NCBI GenBank assembly: GCA_013390375.1
Contig: JACATA010000004.1
Coordinates: 1-64,000, forward strand
DNA length: 64,000 bases
Origin: Marine Group I thaumarchaeote
GTDB lineage: Archaea > Thermoproteota > Nitrososphaeria > Nitrososphaerales > Nitrosopumilaceae
Direction of reading: 5' to 3'
Part shown: positions 38,552 to 47,626 of the stretch, piece by piece
Position numbering within the stretch: position 1 is the stretch's first letter
Layout of the letters: every line of letters begins with the position of its first letter
The notes under the pieces: generated by a model
Databases searched by the model: none
Told to the model about the DNA's origin: nothing
What the model saw: the letters and a program-made list of their open reading frames with translations, nothing else
Translations under genes and position numbers: made by a program

Positions 38552-39109
38552 ATGAAGGTCTTACCAAGAAAGTTTTACGTGAACGATACTAAACAGGTTG
38601 CAAAAGATCTTTTAGGAAAAACATTGGTAAGAAAAATTGGAAATCAAGTACTATCTGGAGTCATAATAGAAACTGAAGCATATAAGGGAAAAAATGACTC
38701 GGCTAGTCATGCATCTAGAAAAAAAACTGAACGAAATAAAGTCATGTTTGGTGAAGTAGGACGTGCATATGTTTATTTCACATATGGTATGCATTATTGT
38801 TTTAATGTGGTTGCAAAAAAAGAAGAAGATAAGTCTGGGGCCGTTCTAATACGAGCAATTCAACCACAACAGGGAATTAAACATATGATAAAAAATAGAA
38901 AAACTGATATTGTTTCTAATTTAGCAAATGGACCTGGGAAACTAACTCAAGCAATGCAAATTACTTTAAAACAATATAACCTAGACCTAACAAAAAATTC
39001 ATCTCTGTTTATTATTGATGGTAAAAAGCCAGCAAAAATTATAGCAAAACCTAGAATAGGAATAAAGACAGGTATTAACAAACTATGGAATTTTAGTTAT
39101 AAGATCTAA
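38552..39109 (+). CDS. 3-methyladenine DNA glycosylase (AAG/MPG family)
   Basis: 185 aa. Signatures: PRKFYVNDTKQVAKDLLGK, the catalytic region IETEAYKGKNDSASHA, and YVYFTYGMHYCFNVV. The family flips out and removes alkylated purines such as 3-methyladenine and hypoxanthine. Translationally linked to the UDG gene. Its last 4 nt overlap the convergent VTT gene. Confidence 0.95.
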   Translation: MKVLPRKFYVNDTKQVAKDLLGKTLVRKIGNQVLSGVIIETEAYKGKNDSASHASRKKTERNKVMFGEVGRAYVYFTYGMHYCFNVVAKKEEDKSGAVLIRAIQPQQGIKHMIKNRKTDIVSNLANGPGKLTQAMQITLKQYNLDLTKNSSLFIIDGKKPAKIIAKPRIGIKTGINKLWNFSYKI

Positions 39110-39747
39110 TTTTGATTATTGTCATCATCATCATCTAGTGTCCATGGAGCAACCCTACCAAGTATTCTTTCCCAGTTTAATCGTAGGAGAAGAACTACGA
39201 TAATTGTCATTGCTGCACCCAGTATGATAATACCAACATAAACAGGCAATGGATCTTCAATATCCTGAAGTATTGGTTCTAAAAGTGACAAACCCGTGTA
39301 ATGTGAAATTAATACAATAACGTAATACAAAACAATTTTTCCAAGTAATGTAGCAACGAAGAACCTTTTTGGATTGTATTTTGCTAATCCTAATGGAATG
39401 TAAACTAAATCGTCAGGAATGGGAGTTGCTGCGGCAACAAAAGCTGCGGAGGCACCGTATCGCTTGACTAATTTTTGAAATGGCTTCATTCGTTTTTTAG
39501 TTTTTTCAGAAATAATTTTTCTTCCACCATAACTAGCGTAAAATATTATCTGCTTAGCAGCAGTGGACGTAATAGCTGCAATTAAAACTAAAACATGAAT
39601 GTCAAATTGTTCTCCCGCCGCCATTGTAGCTACCAAAATAAATGAAGGAATTGGTACAAACGGTATAAGTGAACCAAAGAAACTGACAATAGTTAAACCA
39701 AGATAACCAACTTCAGGAGTAAAAGGAAACAATTCCCAAAGATCCAC
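39106..39747 (-). CDS. DedA/VTT-domain membrane protein
   Basis: 213 aa with GTG start. About five membrane helices; the VTT core is visible in FGSLIPFVPIPSFILVATMA and VAAATPIPDDLVYIPLGLAKY, followed by the helix GKIVLYYVIVLISHY. DedA/VTT proteins act as lipid scramblases or flippases and affect membrane homeostasis. The C terminus is Asp-rich (DDDDDNN), encoded by a GAT/CAT repeat-like stretch. Confidence 0.88.
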   Translation of the reverse strand: MDLWELFPFTPEVGYLGLTIVSFFGSLIPFVPIPSFILVATMAAGEQFDIHVLVLIAAITSTAAKQIIFYASYGGRKIISEKTKKRMKPFQKLVKRYGASAAFVAAATPIPDDLVYIPLGLAKYNPKRFFVATLLGKIVLYYVIVLISHYTGLSLLEPILQDIEDPLPVYVGIIILGAAMTIIVVLLLRLNWERILGRVAPWTLDDDDDNNQN

Positions 39748-39849
39748 ACGTCGATCAACATTCTGCGTTATTTAACTCTAAAAAAAATAATTGCTAGTCG
39801 TCAATTGCGATCAAAATATGTTTTTTTATGATCGGTTCATATTATAATC

Positions 39850-39939
39850 ATGTATTCTACATGCTCACAGTGTGGTAGACTAGTAACAGGACCAGAAACA
39901 AAATATTGTTCTGATGAATGTGAGGAAAAAGCAAAGTAA
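39850..39939 (+). CDS. 29-aa zinc-finger microprotein
   Basis: ATG 39850 to TAA 39939. It reads C-S-Q-C near residue 5 and C-S-D-E-C near residue 20 with a Gly/Thr/Pro turn between, a minimal four-Cys zinc knuckle. Located alone in a 215-nt gap. Similar tiny zinc ribbons (DUF2116-like) occur in archaea. The frame is short, but the ligand spacing argues for reality. Confidence 0.55.
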   Translation: MYSTCSQCGRLVTGPETKYCSDECEEKAK

Positions 39940-39962
39940 TGTAAGCTTACAATTGTAAAGCC

Positions 39963-40898
39963 CTACTCATAAAGCCAACATAAAACATAACCAGAATCTG
40001 TCTTTATTTTTGGCGGATCAGTTTTACATTTATCCATTGCCTCAGGACATCTATCAAAAAATCTACATCCTGGTTTAGTAGCGGATAAATCAGGCGGGCT
40101 GCCAGGAATGAATTTTAGTTTTTTTTCTTTGCGTAAGGTTGGAATTGAATTTAATAGTCCTTGCGTGTATGGATGTTTAGGGTTACGAAATATTTCTGAA
40201 GATGTGCCAAACTCAACCATTTTTCCGCCATACATTATGCCAATTTTTTCAGCCACCTCAGATAATATTGCAAGATCATGTGAAATTAACATAAGAGACA
40301 TACCCTTCTTTTTTAAGTTCTTTAGTAAATTGATGATTGTTGCTTGGACGAGTACATCGAGTGCAGTTGTAGGCTCATCAGCTATAACAAATTTTGGTTT
40401 TAACAACAACGCCATTGCAATGACAATTCTTTGTTTCATTCCACCACTAAGTTCATGTGGATATTTTTCCAAAACAGAATAATCCAAATTCACAGCATGA
40501 ATAACATCTCGTATAATTTTATCCGCGTTACTATCAAAGCCATGTTGTTTTAACACCTCATCAAATTGTTGCTGTATTGTAAAAACTGGATCCAGTGAAT
40601 TCATAGCACCCTGAAAGATCATTGAAATTTCTTTCCAGCGTATGCTTTCATCAAATTTGGATTCAGGCATATCAAGAATTGATTCGCCCATAAATGTGAT
40701 TTTTCCTGAAACTATGTTTCCTCCCTGGATCATTCTGATGATCGATAATCCTAAAGTACTCTTTCCGCAAGCACTCTCACCTGCGATTCCAATTGACTCA
40801 CCGTCTTCCAATTGAAATTCAACATTTTCTAATGCATGAATGTTGCCATGTGAAGTTTTGTAATCAACAGACAGATCAGATATTTCTATTTTTGGCAT
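39963..40898 (-). CDS. dppD: Peptide-type ABC transporter ATP-binding protein (DppD/OppD family)
   Basis: 311 aa. Walker A GESACGKST, Q-loop MIFQGAMNSLDP, signature LSGGMKQRI, Walker B FVIADEPTTALD, H-loop LISHDLAIL, and the C-terminal oligopeptide-family tail GCRFFDRCPEAMDKC. This subfamily pairs with DppB/DppC permeases; the only ones in the window are at 3339-5749, about 35 kb away. The partner ATPase (DppF) and binding protein are not present. Probably the same transporter, with genes scattered. Confidence 0.93.
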   Translation of the reverse strand: MPKIEISDLSVDYKTSHGNIHALENVEFQLEDGESIGIAGESACGKSTLGLSIIRMIQGGNIVSGKITFMGESILDMPESKFDESIRWKEISMIFQGAMNSLDPVFTIQQQFDEVLKQHGFDSNADKIIRDVIHAVNLDYSVLEKYPHELSGGMKQRIVIAMALLLKPKFVIADEPTTALDVLVQATIINLLKNLKKKGMSLMLISHDLAILSEVAEKIGIMYGGKMVEFGTSSEIFRNPKHPYTQGLLNSIPTLRKEKKLKFIPGSPPDLSATKPGCRFFDRCPEAMDKCKTDPPKIKTDSGYVLCWLYE

Positions 40899-40966
40899 AA
40901 TGATAACACTTCATACTACATTTTATTTTTTCAAGAAAGGATATATTCAATGGATCATCATTTAAG

Positions 40967-42262
40967 ATGATTTCAGTGAAGATCAATCGAACTCACTATA
41001 TTGAAGATATTAATGCAGATATGAAAGGTCAGGAAGTGATTCTCGGGGGCTGGGTAGAGGATCTAAGAAAAATGGGAAAAATGACATTTCTTACTTTGCG
41101 CGATGTCACTGGTATTACTCAAATCATACTTACGGATGATGTAATGAAATCAATTGACGATATCACCAGACAAAGTGTTGTTAGAGTTACTGGTAAAATT
41201 CAGGATACGAAAGCTAGAGATTTTGAGTGTGAAATTAAGGCTGATGAAATTAACGTGCTAGCAAAGGCTGTTCATCCTCTACCAATTGATCCTCTTGGTA
41301 GGCTGGAAAGCCATATTGACAATAGGCTAAATTCTAGGGCATTAGATATGCGTAACCAAAAAACAGCATCAATCTTTAAAATTAGACATCATGTTTTAGC
41401 ATCATTAAGAAAAATATTCATAGAAAAAAAATTTACCGAAATTACTACGCCTAAAATTATTGGTAGTGCAAGTGAGGGAGGCGCAAATTTATTCTCATTG
41501 GATTATTTTGGAAAACAAGCATACCTAGCACAAAGCCCACAGCTCTATAAGGAACAGATGACAATTGGTCTAGAAAGAGTGTTTGAAATAGCATCATTTT
41601 ATCGAGCAGAAAAATCACATACAGGCAGACACTTAAGCGAATTTACTAGCGTTGATATCGAAGCTGCATTTATGGATTACACTGATGTGATGAATGTTTT
41701 AGAAGATCTTGTTCTTAATACTTTCAAGTATGTTTCCGAAAACTGTAAAAAGGAACAAGAAATTATAGGAAATAAAATTACGATGCCAAATGGCCCGTTC
41801 AAGAAAATTACATACTCACAAGCTTTAGAAGAGCTAAATAGAAAAGATGCTAAACTGGAATTTGGAGACGACCTTTTAGATTCTCACTTGAGAATAATAG
41901 AAGAAAACCATCCTGATTTTTATTTTATAACAGACTGGCCAATCAAGCTTAAACCGTTTTACATTATGGAAAAGGAAGACAATCCTGAACTTTCCGAGTC
42001 ATTTGATTTGCAATATGGTTATCTTGAATTGTCATCTGGTGGTAGTAGACTGCATAACCCAGAGAAGATCAAAATAAGATTAAGCGAGCAAAATCTTGAC
42101 CCTGCAAAATTTTCGGAACACCTACAGGCGTTTGATTGGGGTATGCCGCCACATGCAGGTTGGGGATTAGGATTAGAAAGGCTACTGACGGTAATTCTAG
42201 GAATAGATAATGTAAGAGAAGTTATTTTGTATCCAAGAGATCCAGAAAGATTAAAGCCTTGA
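40967..42262 (+). CDS. aspS: Aspartyl-tRNA synthetase
   Basis: 431 aa, the archaeal size without the bacterial insertion. OB-fold anticodon domain (1-105, GGWVEDLRKMGKMTFLTLRD), then class II motifs: motif 1 with ITTPKIIG, motif 2 FYRAEKSHTGRHLSEFTSVD, motif 3 GWGLGLERLLTVILGI. The C terminus VILYPRDPERLKP is standard. Archaeal enzymes of this type are often non-discriminating (Asp onto tRNA-Asp and tRNA-Asn); that cannot be settled here. Its 3' end overlaps leuB by 12 nt, convergent. Confidence 0.96.
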   Translation: MISVKINRTHYIEDINADMKGQEVILGGWVEDLRKMGKMTFLTLRDVTGITQIILTDDVMKSIDDITRQSVVRVTGKIQDTKARDFECEIKADEINVLAKAVHPLPIDPLGRLESHIDNRLNSRALDMRNQKTASIFKIRHHVLASLRKIFIEKKFTEITTPKIIGSASEGGANLFSLDYFGKQAYLAQSPQLYKEQMTIGLERVFEIASFYRAEKSHTGRHLSEFTSVDIEAAFMDYTDVMNVLEDLVLNTFKYVSENCKKEQEIIGNKITMPNGPFKKITYSQALEELNRKDAKLEFGDDLLDSHLRIIEENHPDFYFITDWPIKLKPFYIMEKEDNPELSESFDLQYGYLELSSGGSRLHNPEKIKIRLSEQNLDPAKFSEHLQAFDWGMPPHAGWGLGLERLLTVILGIDNVREVILYPRDPERLKP

Positions 42263-43270
42263 GATAATTTCTTTAGTAAATTCCATAGTGGTTTTATCTC
42301 CGCCGATATCTTTTGTTTTAATATTATTTTTTACTACATCGTATACAACACTCTCTAATTTTTGCCCAACCTCAATACATTTCTGGTCGTTATGTTTATT
42401 CCCAAGCCAATCCAACATCATTTTGATTGAAAGGATGAATGATGTAGGATTTGCAATCTGTTTTCCTGCAATATCAAATGCTGCCCCATGTACTGGTTCA
42501 AACAAGCCAAAATTATCACCTATATTTGCAGCAGGCGCCATACCTAAACCTCCTACGACTTGAGCTGATTCATCAGAAAGTATATCACCAAACAAATTGG
42601 TTGTAACAATTACATCAAATAGCTGAGGCTGACGAATTAGATTCATCGCACATGCATCAACATACATCTCTTCAAATTTAACATCCGGAAAATCATTGGC
42701 AACTTTTGAACACGTGCTAGCAAATAATCCATCAGTTTTTTTCATTACATTCGATTTATGAACACATGTAACTTTCTTCATTTTCCTTTTACTCGCAATT
42801 GTAAAGGCATAATTTGCAATTCTTTTTGATGCCTTCTCAGAGATGATTCTAAATGCCACAGCTGCATCACCAATATCAAATTCTTCTCCAGTGTACAAAT
42901 CCTCAGTATTTTCTCTAACAATTACTAAATCCACATCGTCGCGCAATGATGGCATGTTTGGATATGACTTTGCAGGTCTAATGTTTGCATAAAGATCTAA
43001 CATACGTCTCAAGTATACTATTACATCTTTTGCACTTTCACCTACTGGTGCCTTTAAGCATGCGTCAGAATTTTTTATTGCTTCAAAAGCTTCAGCAGGT
43101 AATGCTTCACCAATATTTTTTAAAACAGCGTCACCTGCTTCAAGTTTTTTTATTTCAAACCTAATGCCCATATCGTCATTAATTGTTTGCAAAATACTAA
43201 AGGCAGATTCAGATATCTCTGGACCTATTCCATCACCTGTGACTAATGAAATGTTATACTTGTTGCTCAT
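42251..43270 (-). CDS. leuB: 3-isopropylmalate dehydrogenase
   Basis: 339 aa. Beta-decarboxylating dehydrogenase signatures: TGDGIGPEI, VYLRRMLDLYANIRP (substrate Arg residues), VRENTEDLYTGEE, NLFGDILSDESAQVVGGLGMAPAAN and EPVHGAAFDIAGK. The family includes isocitrate and homoisocitrate dehydrogenases; the position 9 nt behind leuA in an ilvBN-leuA operon favours IPMDH. Last gene of that operon. Confidence 0.9.
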   Translation of the reverse strand: MSNKYNISLVTGDGIGPEISESAFSILQTINDDMGIRFEIKKLEAGDAVLKNIGEALPAEAFEAIKNSDACLKAPVGESAKDVIVYLRRMLDLYANIRPAKSYPNMPSLRDDVDLVIVRENTEDLYTGEEFDIGDAAVAFRIISEKASKRIANYAFTIASKRKMKKVTCVHKSNVMKKTDGLFASTCSKVANDFPDVKFEEMYVDACAMNLIRQPQLFDVIVTTNLFGDILSDESAQVVGGLGMAPAANIGDNFGLFEPVHGAAFDIAGKQIANPTSFILSIKMMLDWLGNKHNDQKCIEVGQKLESVVYDVVKNNIKTKDIGGDKTTMEFTKEIISRL

Positions 43271-43279
43271 TTTTCTATA

Positions 43280-44797
43280 CTAATTATTATGCCTTTTTTG
43301 CTTAACTAATTTTTTTAACATAATCCTGTTCATTCCATCAATAACAGCCTGTACACTAGTTATGACAATATCCTCACCAATGGACTTTGAAGAAACAGTA
43401 TTTTGCATAGCATCTTCTAGTTTAACCGTTACCTCACATAATGCACTAGAACCACCAGATATGGACGCTAAATTATAATCCTTAATTCTTATTTCTGAAA
43501 TTGTATCCGTGATTTTCTGAATTGCATTAAGTGATGCATCTACTGGTCCTACACCATAATCTGTTGCCGTATGCTCATTGCCGTCAATATTTAATTTTAT
43601 AAATGCGTATGGCATATTACCAATTCCAGTAGAAACTGAAAAACCTGTTAACTGCACTAGACGTTTTAGTTTAGAGTCGCCCATTACTTCATTTGCAATT
43701 GACACTAATTCAACATCAGTAACATGTTTTCCTGTTTCACCAATTAATTTTACTTTTGTAAGAATTTGTTTTAACTGATCCTTATCAGGTTGTATGCCAT
43801 ATTCTTCAAGCATGGCACTAATCCCATGAGCGCCTGCATGTTTGCCCACTTGGAACCATCTGTTACGACCTACAATTTCAGGACTGATTGGCTCGTAAGT
43901 AAGCGGGTTGCTCAAAACTCCATGAGTATGTATTCCAGATTCGTGACCAAATGCATTTTCACCGATAATTGCCTTGTTAGGTTGAACTGGCATTCCAGAT
44001 AATTTTGAAACATATTTGGATATTTCATAAAGAAGTTCAGTCTTGATGTTGGTCTCCCAAGATTGATCAAATTTCAAGCATTGTAATGCCATCACAAGTT
44101 CTTCGAGAGATGCATTACCTGCACGCTCACCAATACCGTTTATTGTTACATGTGCACACTGTGCACCAGCCTGTATTCCAGATATAGCATTAGCAACTGC
44201 AAGCCCAAAATCATTATGACAATGCATACTAATTGGTAATTTAGTTGCCTCAATAGCATCCTTTGTGATTTCAGCAATATATTGTGGTGTTGAATATCCA
44301 ACGGTATCAGGTATATCTATTCTATCAGCTCCAGCTTTTGTAACCGCAGTAAATATTTTTTTTAAGAAATCACGATCTGTGCGCGTTGCATCTTCAGCTG
44401 AGAATTCTACTTGCAAGCCTCGTGATTTTGCATATTCGACTGACTCGATTGCTTTTTCAAGTACTTGATCTTGTGAAAGATGTAATTTATACTGAAGATG
44501 AATATCTGAGGTTGCGATAAATGTATGAACGTACTTTAAACCACAGTCAACCACTGCGTCAATATCCTGTTGATTTGTTCTAGCAAGACCACATAATTCA
44601 GCAGATAGATTTGCCTGCGTGATCATTTTAATAGCTTTTTGTTCGCCTTCTGAGATAACAGGGAATCCTGTCTCTATAGCATCAACACCTAATTCGTCTA
44701 ATTTTTTTGCAATGTTTAACTTATTTTCAGGTGATAAAGCAACACCGGGCGATTGTTCCCCATCCCTTAATGTAGTATCAAAAATTCTAACTTTCAT
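43280..44797 (-). CDS. leuA: 2-isopropylmalate synthase
   Basis: 505 aa, with catalytic barrel and C-terminal regulatory domain. TLRDGEQSPG, SMHCHNDFGLAVANA (metal-binding His pair) and HVTINGIGERAGNASLEE are present. The linker NKAIIGENAFGHESGIH and the C-terminal dimer domain (VGPVDASLNAI) indicate a leucine-feedback module, as in LeuA. Condenses acetyl-CoA with 2-oxoisovalerate, the first leucine step; a citramalate synthase role is a lesser possibility. Third gene of the ilvB operon. Confidence 0.94.
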   Translation of the reverse strand: MKVRIFDTTLRDGEQSPGVALSPENKLNIAKKLDELGVDAIETGFPVISEGEQKAIKMITQANLSAELCGLARTNQQDIDAVVDCGLKYVHTFIATSDIHLQYKLHLSQDQVLEKAIESVEYAKSRGLQVEFSAEDATRTDRDFLKKIFTAVTKAGADRIDIPDTVGYSTPQYIAEITKDAIEATKLPISMHCHNDFGLAVANAISGIQAGAQCAHVTINGIGERAGNASLEELVMALQCLKFDQSWETNIKTELLYEISKYVSKLSGMPVQPNKAIIGENAFGHESGIHTHGVLSNPLTYEPISPEIVGRNRWFQVGKHAGAHGISAMLEEYGIQPDKDQLKQILTKVKLIGETGKHVTDVELVSIANEVMGDSKLKRLVQLTGFSVSTGIGNMPYAFIKLNIDGNEHTATDYGVGPVDASLNAIQKITDTISEIRIKDYNLASISGGSSALCEVTVKLEDAMQNTVSSKSIGEDIVITSVQAVIDGMNRIMLKKLVKQKRHNN

Positions 44798-44807
44798 TTT
44801 ACTTCAT

Positions 44808-45284
44808 CTATAAAGCAGTTACCCCAGTTCTGGCAGAATCTAAAATACCAAATGGTCTTATCGATTCTTCAAATGCTTTTATTTCATCAGGTGTAGCTGT
44901 TAACTCAACTATCATCGAATCTTTCTGTACATTATGAATTTTTGCACCACATGTATTTGCCAATTTATTAATCTCTGTACTGTCTGATGAGCCACTTAAT
45001 TTAATTTTAAACAACACCAATTCTTTATACACAGTCTTTTTCTCATCCAATCTTTTGACTTCTATTGTATCAATCATTTTATCAAGTTGTTTAACAATCT
45101 GAACAATTTGTTTTTCATCACCGACAGTTGTTATTACCATCTTTGAAAATTCAGGATTTTCCATTACACCTACAGTTAAGCTGTCAATGTTGAAATTTCT
45201 AGATCTAAACAAGTGAGTAACCTTGAACAAGATTCCTGGTTTGTTTTCAACTCTGATTGATATTATTGCCCACATAATACTCAC
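44808..45284 (-). CDS. ilvN: Acetolactate synthase small (regulatory) subunit
   Basis: 158 aa with GTG 45284, or 155 aa from ATG 45275 (MWAIISIRVENKPGIL), which is the more typical N terminus. ACT domain at 1-80 (RVENKPGILFKVTHLFRSRNFNIDSLTVG), then the C-terminal IlvN domain. Confers valine feedback on IlvB. The GTG overlaps the ilvB stop by 1 nt; if the ATG is used the gap is 8 nt. Confidence 0.95.
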   Translation of the reverse strand: MSIMWAIISIRVENKPGILFKVTHLFRSRNFNIDSLTVGVMENPEFSKMVITTVGDEKQIVQIVKQLDKMIDTIEVKRLDEKKTVYKELVLFKIKLSGSSDSTEINKLANTCGAKIHNVQKDSMIVELTATPDEIKAFEESIRPFGILDSARTGVTAL

Positions 45285-46984
45285 TATGATGGTAAGATCA
45301 TTTCCTTTAATGAAGTCCCAGGAGCAACAAATGGTAGGACATCCTCCTCTGGATCTATCGGTATGTCAATCACAGTTGTTACATCACTGCTAAGACCAGT
45401 CTTGATAGCTTTTTCTAACTCATCTAGGGATTGTGCTCTTATACCCTGTGCACCGTATGATTCTGCTAATTTAACGTAATCTGGACAATTTTTTAGATCA
45501 ATCCCAATCATGCGCCTTTCGTAGAATGTTCGCTGCCATTGCGCAACCATACCTAACGAAAAGTTGTTTACAAGAAAAACAATTACTGGGATATTATCTA
45601 ATACTGATGTCGCAAGTGAGTTTTCCGTCATGTTAAAACTGCCTTCGCCAGCTATGTCCAAAACTGGTACATCTGGACGTGCTACCTTAGCACCAATCGA
45701 TGCTGGGAAACCCCATCCCATTGTTCCAAGGCCAGTAGAGCTAAAGAAGGTGCCAGGATGTATTACATCAAAGAATAGAGACGCCCACATTTGATGCTGA
45801 CCAACTTCAGTGGTAACAATTGATTCTTTAGGAAGTACTTCTCTTAATTTTCTTAAAATTCTAGCTGCTGACATTTCGCCAGGATGCATTTTTAGATTTG
45901 CGCGCCAATAGTCCTTTACTTCGTTAACATGTTTTAGCCATTTGTTATCTTCAGATTTTTTAAATGCTTTTTTGACAAGTAGTTTGAGCATTATTCGTAA
46001 TGAAGCTTTAACATCACCTACAACGGCAACTTGTGCTGTCTGATTCTTTCCAATCTCCGCAGGATCCACATCCATATGAATAATTTTCAGATTCCTTTCA
46101 AACTCTTCAAATGTTCCAACAGAACGATCTGAAAATCTTGTTCCAATTGCTAAAACACAGTCTACTTCGGTCATAATCTTATTAGCTTCAGCGTGGCCAT
46201 GCATTCCAATTGGACCAAGTGAAAGTGGATGGTTCTCTGGAAAAGATCCTTTACCCTTGAATGTTGTAACAACTGGAATCATTAGCATTTCAGCAATAGA
46301 TTGTAGTTCTGCAAATGCAGAAGAAATTATTGTTCCACCACCAGCTAAAATTATTGGCTTCTCTGAAGAAAGAAGCAAGTTTATAGCTCTTTCAATATCG
46401 GTGATGTCTATACTAGACCATGGATGATAACCAGGGATTCTTACTTCCTCAGGAAAAGTAATTTCTGCTTCATTTTGCTGAACATCTTTTGGTATGTCAA
46501 GTAATACAGGACCTGGTCTACCAGTTTCTGCAATGTAAAATCCTTTTTTTACCATTTCGGGAATTTCTTCAGGTGTTCTTGGTTGAAATGCATATTTTAC
46601 ACATGGGTTTGACATTCCGATTATATCACTTTCTTGAAATGCGTCACGTCCAATCATTTTTACTGGAACTTGACCAGTAATTGCAACCATTGGGGCAGAA
46701 TCTGCCTGCGCTGTTGCAATTCCGGTTAACAGGTTTGTTGATCCTGGTCCCGATGTTGCAAAACAAACACCGGGTTTTCTACTAACTCTGCCGAAACCAT
46801 CAGCCATATGTGCAGCAGACTGTTCATGCCTGACTAGTATATGACGTATGTTACTTTTGTAAAGCTCGTCATACATTGGAAGGTTTGCACCTCCCGGTAA
46901 GCCAAAGACTTGTTTAACGCCTTCCTTTTCCAACGCTTTCATAAGCGCTTTTCCACCGTTCATAATTTCCATTTTATTGCTCAT
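45284..46984 (-). CDS. ilvB: Acetolactate synthase large (catalytic) subunit
   Basis: 566 aa. ThDP enzyme with the catalytic Glu in LVRHEQSAAHMADGFGR, SGPGSTNLLTGIATA, the FAD/middle domain, and the ThDP Mg site in DIAGEGSFNMTENSLAT, where the usual GDG is GEG. NNFSLGMVAQWQ completes the motif. Makes acetolactate or acetohydroxybutyrate for Val, Leu and Ile. First gene of ilvB-ilvN-leuA-leuB; the transcript likely includes a short upstream region with a candidate leader peptide (47029). Confidence 0.96.
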   Translation of the reverse strand: MSNKMEIMNGGKALMKALEKEGVKQVFGLPGGANLPMYDELYKSNIRHILVRHEQSAAHMADGFGRVSRKPGVCFATSGPGSTNLLTGIATAQADSAPMVAITGQVPVKMIGRDAFQESDIIGMSNPCVKYAFQPRTPEEIPEMVKKGFYIAETGRPGPVLLDIPKDVQQNEAEITFPEEVRIPGYHPWSSIDITDIERAINLLLSSEKPIILAGGGTIISSAFAELQSIAEMLMIPVVTTFKGKGSFPENHPLSLGPIGMHGHAEANKIMTEVDCVLAIGTRFSDRSVGTFEEFERNLKIIHMDVDPAEIGKNQTAQVAVVGDVKASLRIMLKLLVKKAFKKSEDNKWLKHVNEVKDYWRANLKMHPGEMSAARILRKLREVLPKESIVTTEVGQHQMWASLFFDVIHPGTFFSSTGLGTMGWGFPASIGAKVARPDVPVLDIAGEGSFNMTENSLATSVLDNIPVIVFLVNNFSLGMVAQWQRTFYERRMIGIDLKNCPDYVKLAESYGAQGIRAQSLDELEKAIKTGLSSDVTTVIDIPIDPEEDVLPFVAPGTSLKEMILPS

Positions 46985-47028
46985 TGCCTACACCATAATT
47001 TTAATTGTTTTAAAAATTGGCTGCAGAT

Positions 47029-47091
47029 TTACAGCTTCAGATCCACTAGCAATAGGATACTTACAATGCCAGTTTTACTGATTTTATTCAT
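47029..47091 (-). promoter_or_regulatory. Candidate branched-chain-rich leader peptide upstream of ilvB
   Basis: A 20-codon frame (ATG 47091, TAA 47029) lies 44 nt ahead of the ilvB start codon on the same strand. Ten of its 20 residues are Ile, Leu or Val, concentrated in the run IVSILLLVDLKL. The stop codon is followed by a short GCTG/CAGC hairpin and an ATTTTT run before ilvB, like a transcription attenuator. TATA-like sequences upstream (TTAATTAATT about 30 nt before the ATG) could start it. A competing TATA closer to the frame would start inside it. Leader-peptide attenuation is not established in Archaea. Confidence 0.3.
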
Positions 47092-47210
47092 ACAGCAAAA
47101 TATACAACTATTGTTGAATTAATTAATGTTTCTGGAATTCATATTCGAGAATGTTTTTTTTTGAATTTCTATTAACACTTAAACTGATCAAATGAAATGA
47201 AAAAGTAATT

Positions 47211-47615
47211 TTGACAGATAAGGAAGAAGTTCTCAAAGTAATTCAAACTTTTTTTGAGACAGGCAAAACAAAGGATTTCTCAGTGTTAGGGAATATTCAG
47301 CTTAATTCACCAGAATTTTCTAGTTTTAGTGATGTTCCACCATATGGTTTGAAAAGTTATTCTGATTCACTTGTTCTTGAAGAATTAAAATTTGCAAGTT
47401 TTTCAGATTATGATTATGAAATAAAAAATGTTAAAATCAGTATTTTTGGAAGTACAGGAGTTGTCACGTTTGTATTAAACCAAAAAGGCATGCTGGTAGA
47501 CAATAAAGCTTTCACTGGTCAGCATATCACAATTAACGGTAGGGCAACATTTGTTTTAATTAAGGAAGGTGCTTGGAAAATTTTGCATTACCATCTTGAT
47601 AAAATTTCCAACTAA
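47211..47615 (+). CDS. SnoaL/NTF2-like protein
   Basis: 134 aa with TTG start. Cone-fold pattern of the SnoaL/ketosteroid-isomerase superfamily: an N-terminal helix pair (EEVLKVIQTFFETGKTKDF), then strands ending ITINGRATFVLIKEGAWKILHYHLDKI, where the late His-x-His is a typical feature. Such domains bind small hydrophobic ligands or act as isomerases; the substrate is unknown. Convergent with the aldolase gene. Confidence 0.75.
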   Translation: MTDKEEVLKVIQTFFETGKTKDFSVLGNIQLNSPEFSSFSDVPPYGLKSYSDSLVLEELKFASFSDYDYEIKNVKISIFGSTGVVTFVLNQKGMLVDNKAFTGQHITINGRATFVLIKEGAWKILHYHLDKISN

Positions 47616-47626
47616 TTTTTTATGTA

